Of a stretch of DNA of 64,000 nucleotides, positions 1 to 9,440 are shown piece by piece. The stretch comes from Candidatus Saccharimonadota bacterium. GTDB lineage: Bacteria > Patescibacteriota > Saccharimonadia > Saccharimonadales > Saccharimonadaceae. Below the pieces are notes generated by a model. That model was not told where the DNA came from and did not search any database. It saw only the letters and a program-made list of their open reading frames with translations. The stretch is from positions 1 through 64,000 of the forward strand of contig JAFYKF010000011.1 of NCBI GenBank assembly GCA_017537745.1. Direction: 5' to 3'. The position numbers were made by a program, and so were the translations under genes. Position 1 is the first letter of the stretch; each line of letters opens with the position of its first letter.

Positions 1-807
1 AAGGTCGTCCCCGCCACCGTCGAGTTCGTTGATATCGCCGGCCTAGTAGCTGGCGCCTCCAAAGGTGAAGGACTCGGCAACAAATTCCTCGCTCACATCC
101 GCGAATGCCAAGCCATCTGCCACGTTGTCCGCGCCTTCAAAAACGACGACATCGTCCGCGCCGACAATAAAATCGAAAATGATATTATAAAACAAGCTAA
201 GGACGACATCGACATTATCAATCTCGAACTTCAACTCGCCGACGAGGAAACCAAAGCCAAAATTGAGGCCAAACGCAAAAAAGACCCCGCCGACGAAAAC
301 ATCCCGTACCTCACCGATAAGCCTGTAATTTACATGTTTAATGTAGATGAAAACGGCCTCACCGACCAATCTCTCCAAACAAAACTAAAAGAGCTCGTTA
401 AACCCGCCGAAGCCATCTTTGTTAATGCCAAACTTGAAGAAGAAATGGCTGGCATGAATCGCGATGAGCGTAAAGAGTTTCTGGAAAGTTACGGCGTAAA
501 AGACGACGCTCTGGGCGAACTCATCAAAGCCGCCTACAAAACTCTCGGTCTTCAATCTTTCCTCACCGCCGGCAAAAAAGAATGCCGCGCCTGGACCGTC
601 AAAAAAGGCGCCACTGCTCCCGAAGCCGCCGGCACTATTCATACCGATTTCGAACGCGGTTTCATCGCCGCCTCAATTTGTAATTTTAACGACCTAAAAA
701 CACTTGGCTCTGAACAAGCCGTCAAAGCCGCAGGTAAACTTAGAACGGAGGGTAAAGCATACATCATGCAAGACGGTGATGTCGTCGAATTCAAATTTAA
801 TGTCTAG
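1..807 (+). CDS. ychF: Ribosome-binding ATPase YchF/OLA1, 5' end outside window
   Basis: Obg-family P-loop ATPase that binds ribosomes and is linked to translation and oxidative stress control. Frame 1 is open from the first base and ends at TAG 805-807, giving 268 residues. The family is usually about 363 residues, so roughly the first 95, including the P-loop, lie upstream. The visible part opens with the switch II segment (VDIAGLVAGASKGEG). It then has the NVDE motif, which replaces the usual NKxD and makes the family prefer ATP. The C-terminal TGS domain includes IHTDFERGFI and ends in the YIMQDGDVVEFKF segment. The next gene starts 8 nt after the stop behind a clear GGAGG, so the two are probably cotranscribed. 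Confidence 0.95.
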   Translation, partial: KVVPATVEFVDIAGLVAGASKGEGLGNKFLAHIRECQAICHVVRAFKNDDIVRADNKIENDIIKQAKDDIDIINLELQLADEETKAKIEAKRKKDPADENIPYLTDKPVIYMFNVDENGLTDQSLQTKLKELVKPAEAIFVNAKLEEEMAGMNRDERKEFLESYGVKDDALGELIKAAYKTLGLQSFLTAGKKECRAWTVKKGATAPEAAGTIHTDFERGFIAASICNFNDLKTLGSEQAVKAAGKLRTEGKAYIMQDGDVVEFKFNV

Positions 808-815
808 GAGGTAAA

Positions 816-1739
816 ATGGACAATCAAGCTACCACAGAAATCGATCCTTGGGCAAACATGGGCAACATGGGTCCTCAAAGGCCCCAAAACAACGAAGTTA
901 GCGCCGAAAATCTAAAACGCGCAGAAGAATGGAATCAAGCAATGCAAGATTCACCAGCCTTTAGTGGCGAAACACAACCTCAACCCGCTACTGTCGCGGA
1001 AACACCAATCGAAGCCAACCCACAACCCCTTCAAAACAACGAAGAACGCGACGGCAACATCTCCGATGCAGAAGCCATTTTGTTTCAAGGCCCCATTAAC
1101 GCTGCAGCCAAAGAAAAAGGCGTTGATGTAGTTGTCCAAGGAATTAAAAATTTCGTTTACAGCGGACAAGGCGACCCAATGAAGCAACTTCTTACCGAAA
1201 TCGGCGTTAACACACAACAAGAAAAACAAGAACTAGCAGAAGAGTCACAAGCCATCAAACCAGCTGAAGCTGCCTTCCGCGAAGAGAATATCAATGCTCC
1301 AACCGCAGCAACAAGATCCGAAGAAGGGACTCTTAGCGCTATTCAAGAATTTAAAGAGCTAATCGCTGAAGTCGAATCATCAGAAGAATACGCTCCTCTT
1401 CGCGCTAACGCCATGAAATATGGAAAATCAATCTGGGAAGAGGCAATTAGCGAATATGACGTCCGCGATTTAACCACCCTATTTGATGCCTTAAGTAAAC
1501 AAAAGGCAAGCGCCAAAGAAACAATGCCACCGCAAGAACCAGAAAGCCAAGAACTAGAACCAACGGAGCCAACAGAAATTACAGAAGAGACGATACCAAC
1601 AGAAACATTAGAAGCACAGCTAACCGAAGAAGCTATTTTGCGAACGCCAAAACCAGAAGGTACCGATCAAACAACAAACCAATCATCCACCGAAAACCCC
1701 GCCCCAGAAACCGACGCCACTGCAAGCATGGGATTCTGA
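816..1739 (+). CDS. Hypothetical acidic, low-complexity protein
   Basis: Not recognised. It has 307 residues. The start follows a strong Shine-Dalgarno (TAGGAGGTAAAATG) made from the end of ychF. There is no signal peptide or membrane segment, so it is probably cytoplasmic. The N-terminal ~80 residues are Asn/Gln/Pro-rich. A more ordered helical region spans about 80-230, and the C-terminal ~75 residues are a Glu/Pro/Thr-rich tail that looks disordered. Its last 73 nt overlap the 3' end of the opposite-strand RNase HII fusion. Coexpression with ychF is likely from spacing, but no function can be inferred. Confidence 0.75.
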   Translation: MDNQATTEIDPWANMGNMGPQRPQNNEVSAENLKRAEEWNQAMQDSPAFSGETQPQPATVAETPIEANPQPLQNNEERDGNISDAEAILFQGPINAAAKEKGVDVVVQGIKNFVYSGQGDPMKQLLTEIGVNTQQEKQELAEESQAIKPAEAAFREENINAPTAATRSEEGTLSAIQEFKELIAEVESSEEYAPLRANAMKYGKSIWEEAISEYDVRDLTTLFDALSKQKASAKETMPPQEPESQELEPTEPTEITEETIPTETLEAQLTEEAILRTPKPEGTDQTTNQSSTENPAPETDATASMGF

Positions 1740-2629
1740 GCACTAAACTCCGGGTGATGTTTTAAAAAAACTTCCGCAGCAAATTTCATTTGTTTCATTT
1801 TGTCACTCGTAATCGCCGCAAAACCACCGCCACGACTACTATTTTTACGATATTTCACCTCTGTAAAATAAATTGAATCCCCATACAAAGACACAATATC
1901 TATTTCGCAAATCTTTGTTTTAAAATTCCGCTCAACCACCACGTGCCCCTTTTGTTCCAAATATTTACAAACCGCCGTCTCGCCTTGCGCTCCCAATGCA
2001 GTCGTATCCTTCTTGTTAATCACTCCATCACCATTAATGTCCCACCCCACCATACTCTTAATCGGCTCAAAACTTTTCCGATGCTCCGGACAAATCCCCA
2101 CTTCACGAATTGCTTGCATATGTTTTGCTGTCCCATAACCCACATTTTTACCAAAATCATAACCCGGATACTTTTCATCCAAATCATACATATAATGATC
2201 ACGTGCCACCTTCGCCACAATCGATGCCGCCGAAACTTCCTTCACTAGATTGTCTGCCTTAACCACAGTAGTAACATATTTTTCCAACGGTGTCAAGGAA
2301 AGGAAATTCACTTTTCCATCAATTACTATCTGTGAAAAAGCCGCGTGAAGCCCTTGCACCGACTTCACAGCGCGTCGCGTCGCTAACCGAAGCGCCTCAG
2401 AAATACCCACATTATCCAGCTCATCAACGAAAACCCAGCCGAGTCCCACCGCCACAGCCTCCACCAAAATAATTTCATTTAACTTTTCACGCTTTTTGGC
2501 AGTTATTTTCTTTGAATCTTTTAACTCTTCCACCCAATCAGGTTTTTCATCGGGCAAAATTACTGCACCCACCACAAGCGGCCCAGCTAATGGACCTCTT
2601 CCAACTTCGTCTATCCCTAAAATTGCCAT
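1667..2629 (-). CDS. rnhB: Ribonuclease HII fused to a YraN/UPF0102 nuclease-like domain
   Basis: Residues 1-195 are RNase HII, which cuts RNA in RNA-DNA hybrids and at single ribonucleotides. GIDEVGRGPLAGP holds D7 and E8; D104 (VIDGK) and D126 (KADN) complete the acidic site. Residues 211-320 match UPF0102/YraN, a restriction-endonuclease-like fold, with CEIDIV (E242, D244) and FTEVKYR (E257, K259). The linker at 197-208 resembles an EF-hand/dockerin loop. rnhB and yraN are often neighbours in bacteria; here they are one frame. The -10 box (2636-2641, TGT-TATAAT) ends 6 nt before the ATG, so the mRNA is probably leaderless. Confidence 0.93.
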   Translation of the reverse strand: MAILGIDEVGRGPLAGPLVVGAVILPDEKPDWVEELKDSKKITAKKREKLNEIILVEAVAVGLGWVFVDELDNVGISEALRLATRRAVKSVQGLHAAFSQIVIDGKVNFLSLTPLEKYVTTVVKADNLVKEVSAASIVAKVARDHYMYDLDEKYPGYDFGKNVGYGTAKHMQAIREVGICPEHRKSFEPIKSMVGWDINGDGVINKKDTTALGAQGETAVCKYLEQKGHVVVERNFKTKICEIDIVSLYGDSIYFTEVKYRKNSSRGGGFAAITSDKMKQMKFAAEVFLKHHPEFSAQNPMLAVASVSGAGFSVDDWFVV

Positions 2630-2643
2630 ATCACCATTATAAC

Positions 2644-2672
2644 AAAAAGAGTGCCGCTAGTGGCACTCTTTT
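2644..2672 (-). terminator. Intrinsic terminator after rplS
   Basis: Inverted repeat with arms AAGAGTGCC and GGCACTCTT around a short loop, with a T-run on the minus strand. It lies between the rplS stop and the rnhB promoter, so it should end the radA-ruvA-rplS transcript. Confidence 0.85.
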
Positions 2673-2684
2673 ATTCAAATCTCT

Positions 2685-3179
2685 TTACTCAGCTTTTGCT
2701 TCTTCTGCCGGAGCGGTTTCTTCAGTTTTCGTCTCCTCAACTGGAGCTTCTTCAGCCTTTGCATCCTCAACTGGAGTCTCCTCAACTGGAGCTTCTTCAG
2801 CCTTAACTTCATTTACGGCTGCACGGTCAAAATCCTTCGCCACGAGACGAGCAGATTTACCAGAACGTTCGCGAAGATACGAAAGATTATTGCGACGTAC
2901 TTTCGAACGCTTTGTAATCACAATCTTCTCAACCAATGGCGAGTGAATAAGATATGACTTCTCCACGCCAACACCAGAAGTTACCTTGCGCACTACAATA
3001 CGAGCAGTATGAGATTCCTTGCGATCCACACGAATCACTACACCTTCAAAAGTCTGCAAACGAAACTTCTCACCTTCCTTAATCTTCTGAGTGACTTTCA
3101 CGGTATCACCCGGGCGCACATCCACCACAGACTTCTTCTTCTGTGCATCACCGATTTGCTTTAAAATAGAAAAACTCAT
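2685..3179 (-). CDS. rplS: 50S ribosomal protein L19 with acidic C-terminal tail
   Basis: Large-subunit protein at the 30S-50S interface. The core (~115 residues) has the typical RPGDTVKV, RLQTFEGVVI and SYLRERSGKSARL segments. The chosen start (MSFSILKQ) has AAGG about 7 nt upstream; an in-frame ATG 8 codons earlier lacks family support. The protein is 164 residues because of a ~45-residue Glu/Ala/Pro/Val tail built of repeated EEAPVEET-like units. That tail is absent from ordinary L19 and is probably disordered. It lies 50 nt after ruvA in the same direction. Confidence 0.95.
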   Translation of the reverse strand: MSFSILKQIGDAQKKKSVVDVRPGDTVKVTQKIKEGEKFRLQTFEGVVIRVDRKESHTARIVVRKVTSGVGVEKSYLIHSPLVEKIVITKRSKVRRNNLSYLRERSGKSARLVAKDFDRAAVNEVKAEEAPVEETPVEDAKAEEAPVEETKTEETAPAEEAKAE

Positions 3180-3229
3180 ATTTAACCTTTTATATTTATA
3201 CAATTAGCACCAATTATATCATACTAAGT

Positions 3230-3811
3230 TTATTTTTTCAAGGCCAATTTAATTCTTTCTTCTACTGGTAAAGAAGTATCGATATTCTCGAGCGCCGCTG
3301 TAGCCTCCTTCAAAGGAAAACCGAGTGCAATCAAAGCATCTAACGCCTCGTCCGGCTCTGCCGCAGACACCGCAGTACCAAATTTTACCTCTGTTGCCCC
3401 ATATCGCGACGGTATCCCCACCTTATCCCTTAAATCCACTATTACTCTTTCGGCCGATTTCTTTCCCACCCCAGATGCCTTTGAAATAAACGCTGTATCA
3501 CCATTCGCAATTGCGTTTCTCACTTCTTCCGCCTCCGCAAGCGACATAATCGCAATTCCCGCCTTTGGGCCAATTCCTTGCACTGAAATTAAAAGCTCAA
3601 AAATTTTCTTCGCCGTAAGACTTGAAAAACCATACAATTCTTCAGAATTCTCTCTCACTGCATGATATGTATAAAATTTCCGCTCTTCATCCAAAGTAGA
3701 CGCTTCGTAATCTGGTGTCGGCACCATCACCTCATATCCCACACCATTTACATCCACAATAATAGTGTTCCCCGATTTCTCCGTAACCTTACCACGCAAA
3801 TGCCCTATCAT
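3230..3811 (-). CDS. ruvA: Holliday junction branch-migration protein RuvA
   Basis: DNA-binding subunit that clamps Holliday junctions and loads RuvB. It has 193 residues, near the family norm. The N-terminal OB domain begins MIGHLRGKVTEK. Two helix-hairpin-helix motifs follow (GIGPKAGIAIMS and GVGKKSAERVIVDL). The C-terminal RuvB-contacting domain includes LDALIALGFPLKEA. The start has GAGGAATT just upstream. It starts 6 nt after radA, so the two repair genes are one operon. Confidence 0.97.
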   Translation of the reverse strand: MIGHLRGKVTEKSGNTIIVDVNGVGYEVMVPTPDYEASTLDEERKFYTYHAVRENSEELYGFSSLTAKKIFELLISVQGIGPKAGIAIMSLAEAEEVRNAIANGDTAFISKASGVGKKSAERVIVDLRDKVGIPSRYGATEVKFGTAVSAAEPDEALDALIALGFPLKEATAALENIDTSLPVEERIKLALKK

Positions 3812-3817
3812 AATTCC

Positions 3818-5167
3818 TCACTTTACATATTTAATTAATGTTTCACGCAAATCTTTCGCCGGAATCACAAACTTGTCTTTTACCGTCGAAGGCCCAATCG
3901 CATGCAAAAAACCAAGCTTCTTCGCTTCCGCAATCCTCTGGTCAGCCCGAAATGCCGACCGAATCTCACCACCCAGTCCAACTTCGCCAAATACCACATA
4001 TTCCTCACCCAGTTTCCGCCCTGCCACCGCCGATGCAATTGCCATACAAATCGCAAGATCCGCCGCCGAATCATTTAATTTCATTCCGCCCACCACATTA
4101 ATAAAGATATCTTTATCAGACAAACGCAATTTTGTCCGCCGCTCCAGCACCGCAATCAATAAATTTAATCTATTAATATCAAATCCCGATGCTGTCCTTT
4201 TCGGATAGCCGAAATTAGATTGTGTCGCTAAAGCTTGTATCTCCACCAATATTGGCCGGTTGCCATTCAAAGTCGCCAATATCACCGAGCCATCCGTATT
4301 GGTCCGCTCTGCTAATAGTGCCGCCGACGGGTTCACCACCTCTCGTAAACCTTGCTCCACCATTTCAAAAATCGCCACTTCATTAGTCGAACCAAATCGA
4401 TTTTTTACCGCTCGCACCGTTTTAAAACCACCATATCTATCACCTTCAAAATTCAAAACTACATCCACCAAGTGCTCCAAAACCTTCGGCCCCGCCAAAG
4501 TCCCCTCCTTTGTCACATGTCCCACAATTATCACCGCTGTATCCGTCGCCTTCGCCGCCCGAATAATCAAGTTTCCACAGTTAGTTACCTGCGATACTGT
4601 ACCAGGCGCCGAAGATATCTCGTCCATTGCCAGCGTCTGTATCGAATCGACTATTACTAAATCAAATTCACCCGACTCAATCGTTTTTGCAATATCGTTT
4701 CCAGATGTAGACGCCGCAAAGTTCAACCGCTCCGAATCTGCTCCAAGCCTTTCTGCACGCAATTTTACCTGTCCTGCCGACTCTTCCCCCGAAATATATA
4801 AGACATCGTGCTTTTTTGCAACTTCCGCGCAAATCTGCATCAAAAGTGTGGATTTACCGATTCCCGGCTGCCCAGCCAGCAGCGATACTGACCCCATCAA
4901 AATCCCTCCACCAAGCACGGTATTTAAATCATCGAATTCAGTCAAAAGCCTCGCCTTCGCGTCGCTCGGCACTACCGTTTTAAGTTTCACAAAATCTAAT
5001 TTTTTACCAGATTGTTTACCTTTTTCAATTGCCGACTTTTTACCAAGTTCTGGCTCCACTACTTGCTCCACCAAAGAATTCCAAGCATCACAATTCGTAC
5101 ACTGCCCCATCCACTTCGAAAAACTCGCCCCACATTGCTGACAAACAAACTGGCTCCTACTTTTCAT
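3818..5167 (-). CDS. radA: DNA repair protein RadA/Sms
   Basis: RecA-like ATPase that processes recombination intermediates. With the start at MKSRSQF it has 449 residues. A Zn finger uses C9, C12, C23 and C26. The Walker A GQPGIGKST is at about 99-107. The RadA-specific KNRFG motif is at 255-259, and a Lon-like C-terminal domain follows. The start is fixed by promoter geometry: TGC-TATAAT (5174-5179) ends 6 nt before this ATG, so translation from a leaderless mRNA is likely. A longer upstream ATG would lie inside or before the promoter. Confidence 0.96.
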   Translation of the reverse strand: MKSRSQFVCQQCGASFSKWMGQCTNCDAWNSLVEQVVEPELGKKSAIEKGKQSGKKLDFVKLKTVVPSDAKARLLTEFDDLNTVLGGGILMGSVSLLAGQPGIGKSTLLMQICAEVAKKHDVLYISGEESAGQVKLRAERLGADSERLNFAASTSGNDIAKTIESGEFDLVIVDSIQTLAMDEISSAPGTVSQVTNCGNLIIRAAKATDTAVIIVGHVTKEGTLAGPKVLEHLVDVVLNFEGDRYGGFKTVRAVKNRFGSTNEVAIFEMVEQGLREVVNPSAALLAERTNTDGSVILATLNGNRPILVEIQALATQSNFGYPKRTASGFDINRLNLLIAVLERRTKLRLSDKDIFINVVGGMKLNDSAADLAICMAIASAVAGRKLGEEYVVFGEVGLGGEIRSAFRADQRIAEAKKLGFLHAIGPSTVKDKFVIPAKDLRETLIKYVK

Positions 5168-5186
5168 GCTATTATTATAGCAAATT

Positions 5187-8100
5187 CTAGTATCTCGGAG
5201 CAAGTTCGTGTTGATAAGTCACCGTCAAAGTGTTAGACTCTCCAGCTCCCGCCATGCTAGCTCCCCAAATTAAGAGGGATGTATCATAATTAATGATTTC
5301 AGCCGGAGTTTCAGAGCCAGGAATTGATGGAGAAATATAGCCACCGTTAGAAATACCCAACGTGTTACCATACGTCCTATCAAGTACTAAATTACGAGCA
5401 ATCACCGTGCCGTTTATTACTAGCTGATTAGATCTCAAGTTATCATCTATCTCACCGCTATCATCTGAACATGTATCAACCGTATCTGCCGCAATTAAAA
5501 CTGCGTCAACTCTATTCACAGTACATGAAATATTAATATTGGTAGCATATATGACCACTTTAGACAAATTGTTTAACGTACTGTGTTTCTCTTCATCGTA
5601 CTTAATATTACCACTAATCGTTACATTTCTCGCCCTGATAATACGTGTCTGGTTTTCTGCTAATTGACTCTCCCCAATCGTTACATTACCAGTCGTATAA
5701 ATAGTCCGAACATCCTTACTGGTTGCACTAATCAATGAAGTACCCGCTCCAGCTAAATCGCCAGCATCTATGTCAGCACCGTCTGGCTCACCACTATCCC
5801 AATATTCCGCCAACGCTCCCGGGTTCGTCGCCGCATCAAAGGCTGTTGCCCGAATGCCAGCATAACCAGAAACTTGGTTTAACGGACAAATCAAACCAAG
5901 AAATCCACCCTCGCCATCATCAAATCCATAATTATAATTAGCAAAACTTAGCGACACCATATGATCGCAAAACACACCATCCATCGAAGCGGCGCTATAA
6001 CCCCCCTTCGTCTCCTTATCATTCTTACCCAAACCAGCACCAGAAGCAAGCCATTGAACAGAACCAAGCGTAGTTACATTCTCTTCAACCCACGAACCGA
6101 AAATCGTTGCATTATTACTCTTAGAAGTGTAGACATGTACTTTATAAATATTATTCTTTTCACTCACATTTGTACTAATGGATACGCCTCTAGTAGCCGA
6201 TTCTTTAGCGGCCGAATATAATCCACTTCCCCACACTTGGAAACTTGGCTTCTTTGCAATTTGGATACATTTAGGAGTGTAAAGCAACCAGCTATCATCG
6301 CCCTTTGCTTCCATATTTTTAGGCTCACCACTTGTTGCTGGATACACACCAAGCGTCATGCAAAACCAGTCGCCTGCCCTAGCGTCAAACACGTCATAAG
6401 TACCATTAAATGCAGTTCCCATAATTGTACCATCCTCATTATTACCATGAGTAAAGCCAAAGTCCGTCATTCCTGCCGGCACAGTTAAAGTACCAGCAGC
6501 TTCATTAACTGTTTCACAAAAGCCACTATACACAATTGCATCACTAACAAAGTTGCAGAGATCATCACCACCCCCACCAGCAGATGCCACCGTGGTCACC
6601 ACAGCTTCATCTTCTCCAGACACCTGATCTTCCTCAGACACATATGCAATTAATACCACCCTTGCCCCATCCACTTTTGTAGCATACGTAGACTCAACAA
6701 CAGAGTTTTCTTTGGTTCCAACCGTTACAAAAGTACCGCTCACTACCAATGTCTCTCCAGAATACACTGGGTCATGTTCCGTCGTTGTTCTATCTATTTT
6801 AAAACCAGATTCGTTCACAAAATTATAAGGTATCTTTAAAAACGTTTTACTTCTTAATTGTTTTTGCTCAGCATCATCTATTGTTTCAGATGACACGTAG
6901 GAGCCATACTTTTGCATATTCGTATGTCGACGATGTACGGATCTTCTAATCGGCTTACCTTCACTCGTGTAACCAACAACACAAGTTATGTACCAATCAT
7001 GAGGCTTCTCCTCTCTGTAATCAGATGAATGAGGGGTATTATCCTCCGTCATAATCAAATCGTCATATGTTTTACCAACATCGCCAACAAGCACTTCATA
7101 ACTATGTGTCTTGCGTCTTAGACTAGTGCTACCCAATCCCAATCGAAAGAACTCCTGGGGACCCCCTGGATAAGTCGCCGTAATTGAATAATTATTATTC
7201 CAATCTCCATAGCCCTTTGTACCCATAGGAACATAAGTATTCGCCGTAAAGCTACAACTTGGATGTTCGCCATGCCCACCTTTCAAGTCACCATTTATAT
7301 ACATCACTTGCTTTCCATAATTAACTTGCGCCTCAGGAGAATAATCATCCACCCAGTTTATCGTATCATCCGGCCTCGCCCAAACTACATTACCGTCTTC
7401 ACCAGTAGAGTCATGTTCCACGGGATTAGGATCATTTGGCACACCCTTAAGACCAGCATAGTCACCAGTTAATCGATCATTTATTATTCTAGACCAAACA
7501 TATGTAAAGCCTTTTAGTCCTTCTGGAGTTATTTCGGTAATTTTCATCACTATACAAGCTTCACTAGTAAAACCAGGACCTCCGTCCACTCTACTTTCCA
7601 ACGTATCCTTGTTTTCCGAAATATATAACCTTTCACAAAATCTAAATTCTTTTCCAGCATCTCCTTCTTCAAAAACGACATTTATTGTTTCTCTATTCAC
7701 GTACGCGCCATTATCCAGCTCGTTATTGATTGGGTAACCGATAGGTACGTTCGGCGGCACATCCTCGCCACCATACCAATACCCCCAATTACAAATGTCA
7801 CCATAATATATTTCGCAGTATTTAGTATTTACATTCTTATGCAAATATAGTCCACTCGCCGTATCAACCTGTGTTTTAAACTCAAGCTCCGACGAAGGCG
7901 CATAATAAGAAGGTAGACGCGAAAACACTATTGGCCCACTACCTACTTGTCCTTTTTCAACTAAGTCATCATTCCTATCTATTCCCCAATACACTTTACC
8001 ACTTGGGCTATCAGAATAAACGTTATGTGCAAATGTCAATTTCACCGTCCGAGAATCCCAATCGCCAGCGCCAAACGCTAACACTTCCGCCGAAGCATCT

Positions 8101-9440
8101 GGAGCTGTCGTTTCAGAGCCCATCGGCACAATCGCAGTTTTAGTGCTACCACCACCAGCCGCAGAAGCCGAAGACATGCCAAAATAGCCAGACGAAACTT
8201 CTATAACTAAGCATGCCTCGCTAGTAACTTTAGCTTCCGCCATTTTTTCCTCCGTATCAGCGACTCTAAGATCTTGGCAAAACACATAAGTACCGCCCTT
8301 GGTGAACGTAACGGGTGTTTCCGTCGAAACCACTGGGTTTGCCACCGGATCACCATCTGGCACATAATAACCTTTCTCCTTTTTATTGCCAAATTTCACC
8401 TTATTAGTTGTAACTTCCGAATTTCCTATTGTAAAATTCTCCGCTTTGCCAGTACTTTTATTAGCATCGAACCAAATCTCAGACACTCTCCACCAAGCCT
8501 CGTGTCCCGATTCTTTCGCATAAACATTATGTGCAAAATTTAAATCCACAGCAACATTAGTCTCGTAAAAAACAATAGGCGAAGAGTCCACAATTGTCTC
8601 ACTATCTTTATCCACTATTTCAGTAGCCGCCGTAATCTTTTTTCCACTACCGTCAACCGCAAAACCACTAGAAGAACCCAAATAGTCATCTTCCCAGTAA
8701 CAGAATGCCCACGTATCAGGAGGAATTGAGTTTATACCATCACGTTCTGCGGCCCCTTCACCGTTCAACCGATCATAAGCCTTTCTAAACTCCGGAAGAA
8801 CATCGTTGTATCCAGCCGCATAATCCGTCGCATAATATAGACGATTACCACTTCCGTCAAGTATCTGATGATTCAAGCACTCCTCTGGCAAGCCACAAGC
8901 ATTATAATCATGAGTAAGGGCAAATGCGCTAGCAGCACCTGCCACACCAGGAGCATAATTTTTGGCACTACCCTGTAAGTTCCTAGTATAAGAAGTCCAG
9001 TGCCCCCACTTCCCCGCTACCGATGAATACCTTTTGGTCGTCCTACCAAATAAAAACCTACCTGTATAATCTGCCTGGGCATTAATCCCGTAATGCCAAA
9101 AACCACCATTTCCGTTATTGGAACACTCAGAATCTATTTTGGCAGCATCACCTTCATTTGAAGACCCGACATACCCAAATGGAGAAAAGCTCACGTCCGA
9201 ATAAGTTGGGGTATCCGCCTTATAATAAATCCAGGAAAAACCAGCACAATAAGCGTACAACATATAGTCCTCTGCTGCAGTACAATTCCCAACCGACTCC
9301 CCCCAATCAATATATGCACCAGTACCTGAACCAATCCAACCACTACCAGCAGCAGAAGCCTCTTTTGAATCTAAAAAACTAATCACGCCAACAAACATTA
9401 CACATATTAACGCAACACTCAAAAGATTTTTTCTATTCAT
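5187..9440 (-). CDS. Giant secreted surface protein with repeated modules
   Basis: 1417 residues, extracellular. The signal peptide is about 1-31, with cleavage likely after EASAA. At least two modules open with a FAHNVY motif (around 300 and 475) and close with a Cys-containing TSEACxV strand. A third Cys-rich module (~1000-1120) includes PSFQVWGSGLYS. The last ~220 residues repeat xNVTI/NINI beta-strand units and resemble a right-handed beta-helix or polymer-forming domain. No LPxTG motif or C-terminal membrane anchor is visible. The strong GAGGAGGTAATAA Shine-Dalgarno and an 8-nt overlap show coupling to the upstream membrane protein. Likely structural or adhesive; the function is not known. 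Confidence 0.85.
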   Translation of the reverse strand: MNRKNLLSVALICVMFVGVISFLDSKEASAAGSGWIGSGTGAYIDWGESVGNCTAAEDYMLYAYCAGFSWIYYKADTPTYSDVSFSPFGYVGSSNEGDAAKIDSECSNNGNGGFWHYGINAQADYTGRFLFGRTTKRYSSVAGKWGHWTSYTRNLQGSAKNYAPGVAGAASAFALTHDYNACGLPEECLNHQILDGSGNRLYYATDYAAGYNDVLPEFRKAYDRLNGEGAAERDGINSIPPDTWAFCYWEDDYLGSSSGFAVDGSGKKITAATEIVDKDSETIVDSSPIVFYETNVAVDLNFAHNVYAKESGHEAWWRVSEIWFDANKSTGKAENFTIGNSEVTTNKVKFGNKKEKGYYVPDGDPVANPVVSTETPVTFTKGGTYVFCQDLRVADTEEKMAEAKVTSEACLVIEVSSGYFGMSSASAAGGGSTKTAIVPMGSETTAPDASAEVLAFGAGDWDSRTVKLTFAHNVYSDSPSGKVYWGIDRNDDLVEKGQVGSGPIVFSRLPSYYAPSSELEFKTQVDTASGLYLHKNVNTKYCEIYYGDICNWGYWYGGEDVPPNVPIGYPINNELDNGAYVNRETINVVFEEGDAGKEFRFCERLYISENKDTLESRVDGGPGFTSEACIVMKITEITPEGLKGFTYVWSRIINDRLTGDYAGLKGVPNDPNPVEHDSTGEDGNVVWARPDDTINWVDDYSPEAQVNYGKQVMYINGDLKGGHGEHPSCSFTANTYVPMGTKGYGDWNNNYSITATYPGGPQEFFRLGLGSTSLRRKTHSYEVLVGDVGKTYDDLIMTEDNTPHSSDYREEKPHDWYITCVVGYTSEGKPIRRSVHRRHTNMQKYGSYVSSETIDDAEQKQLRSKTFLKIPYNFVNESGFKIDRTTTEHDPVYSGETLVVSGTFVTVGTKENSVVESTYATKVDGARVVLIAYVSEEDQVSGEDEAVVTTVASAGGGGDDLCNFVSDAIVYSGFCETVNEAAGTLTVPAGMTDFGFTHGNNEDGTIMGTAFNGTYDVFDARAGDWFCMTLGVYPATSGEPKNMEAKGDDSWLLYTPKCIQIAKKPSFQVWGSGLYSAAKESATRGVSISTNVSEKNNIYKVHVYTSKSNNATIFGSWVEENVTTLGSVQWLASGAGLGKNDKETKGGYSAASMDGVFCDHMVSLSFANYNYGFDDGEGGFLGLICPLNQVSGYAGIRATAFDAATNPGALAEYWDSGEPDGADIDAGDLAGAGTSLISATSKDVRTIYTTGNVTIGESQLAENQTRIIRARNVTISGNIKYDEEKHSTLNNLSKVVIYATNINISCTVNRVDAVLIAADTVDTCSDDSGEIDDNLRSNQLVINGTVIARNLVLDRTYGNTLGISNGGYISPSIPGSETPAEIINYDTSLLIWGASMAGAGESNTLTVTYQHELAPRY

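Noticed and set aside
4260-5141. Open 293-codon frame on the plus strand
   Set aside because: It lies fully inside radA on the other strand, has no ribosome binding site and no recognisable domain; radA motifs are intact.
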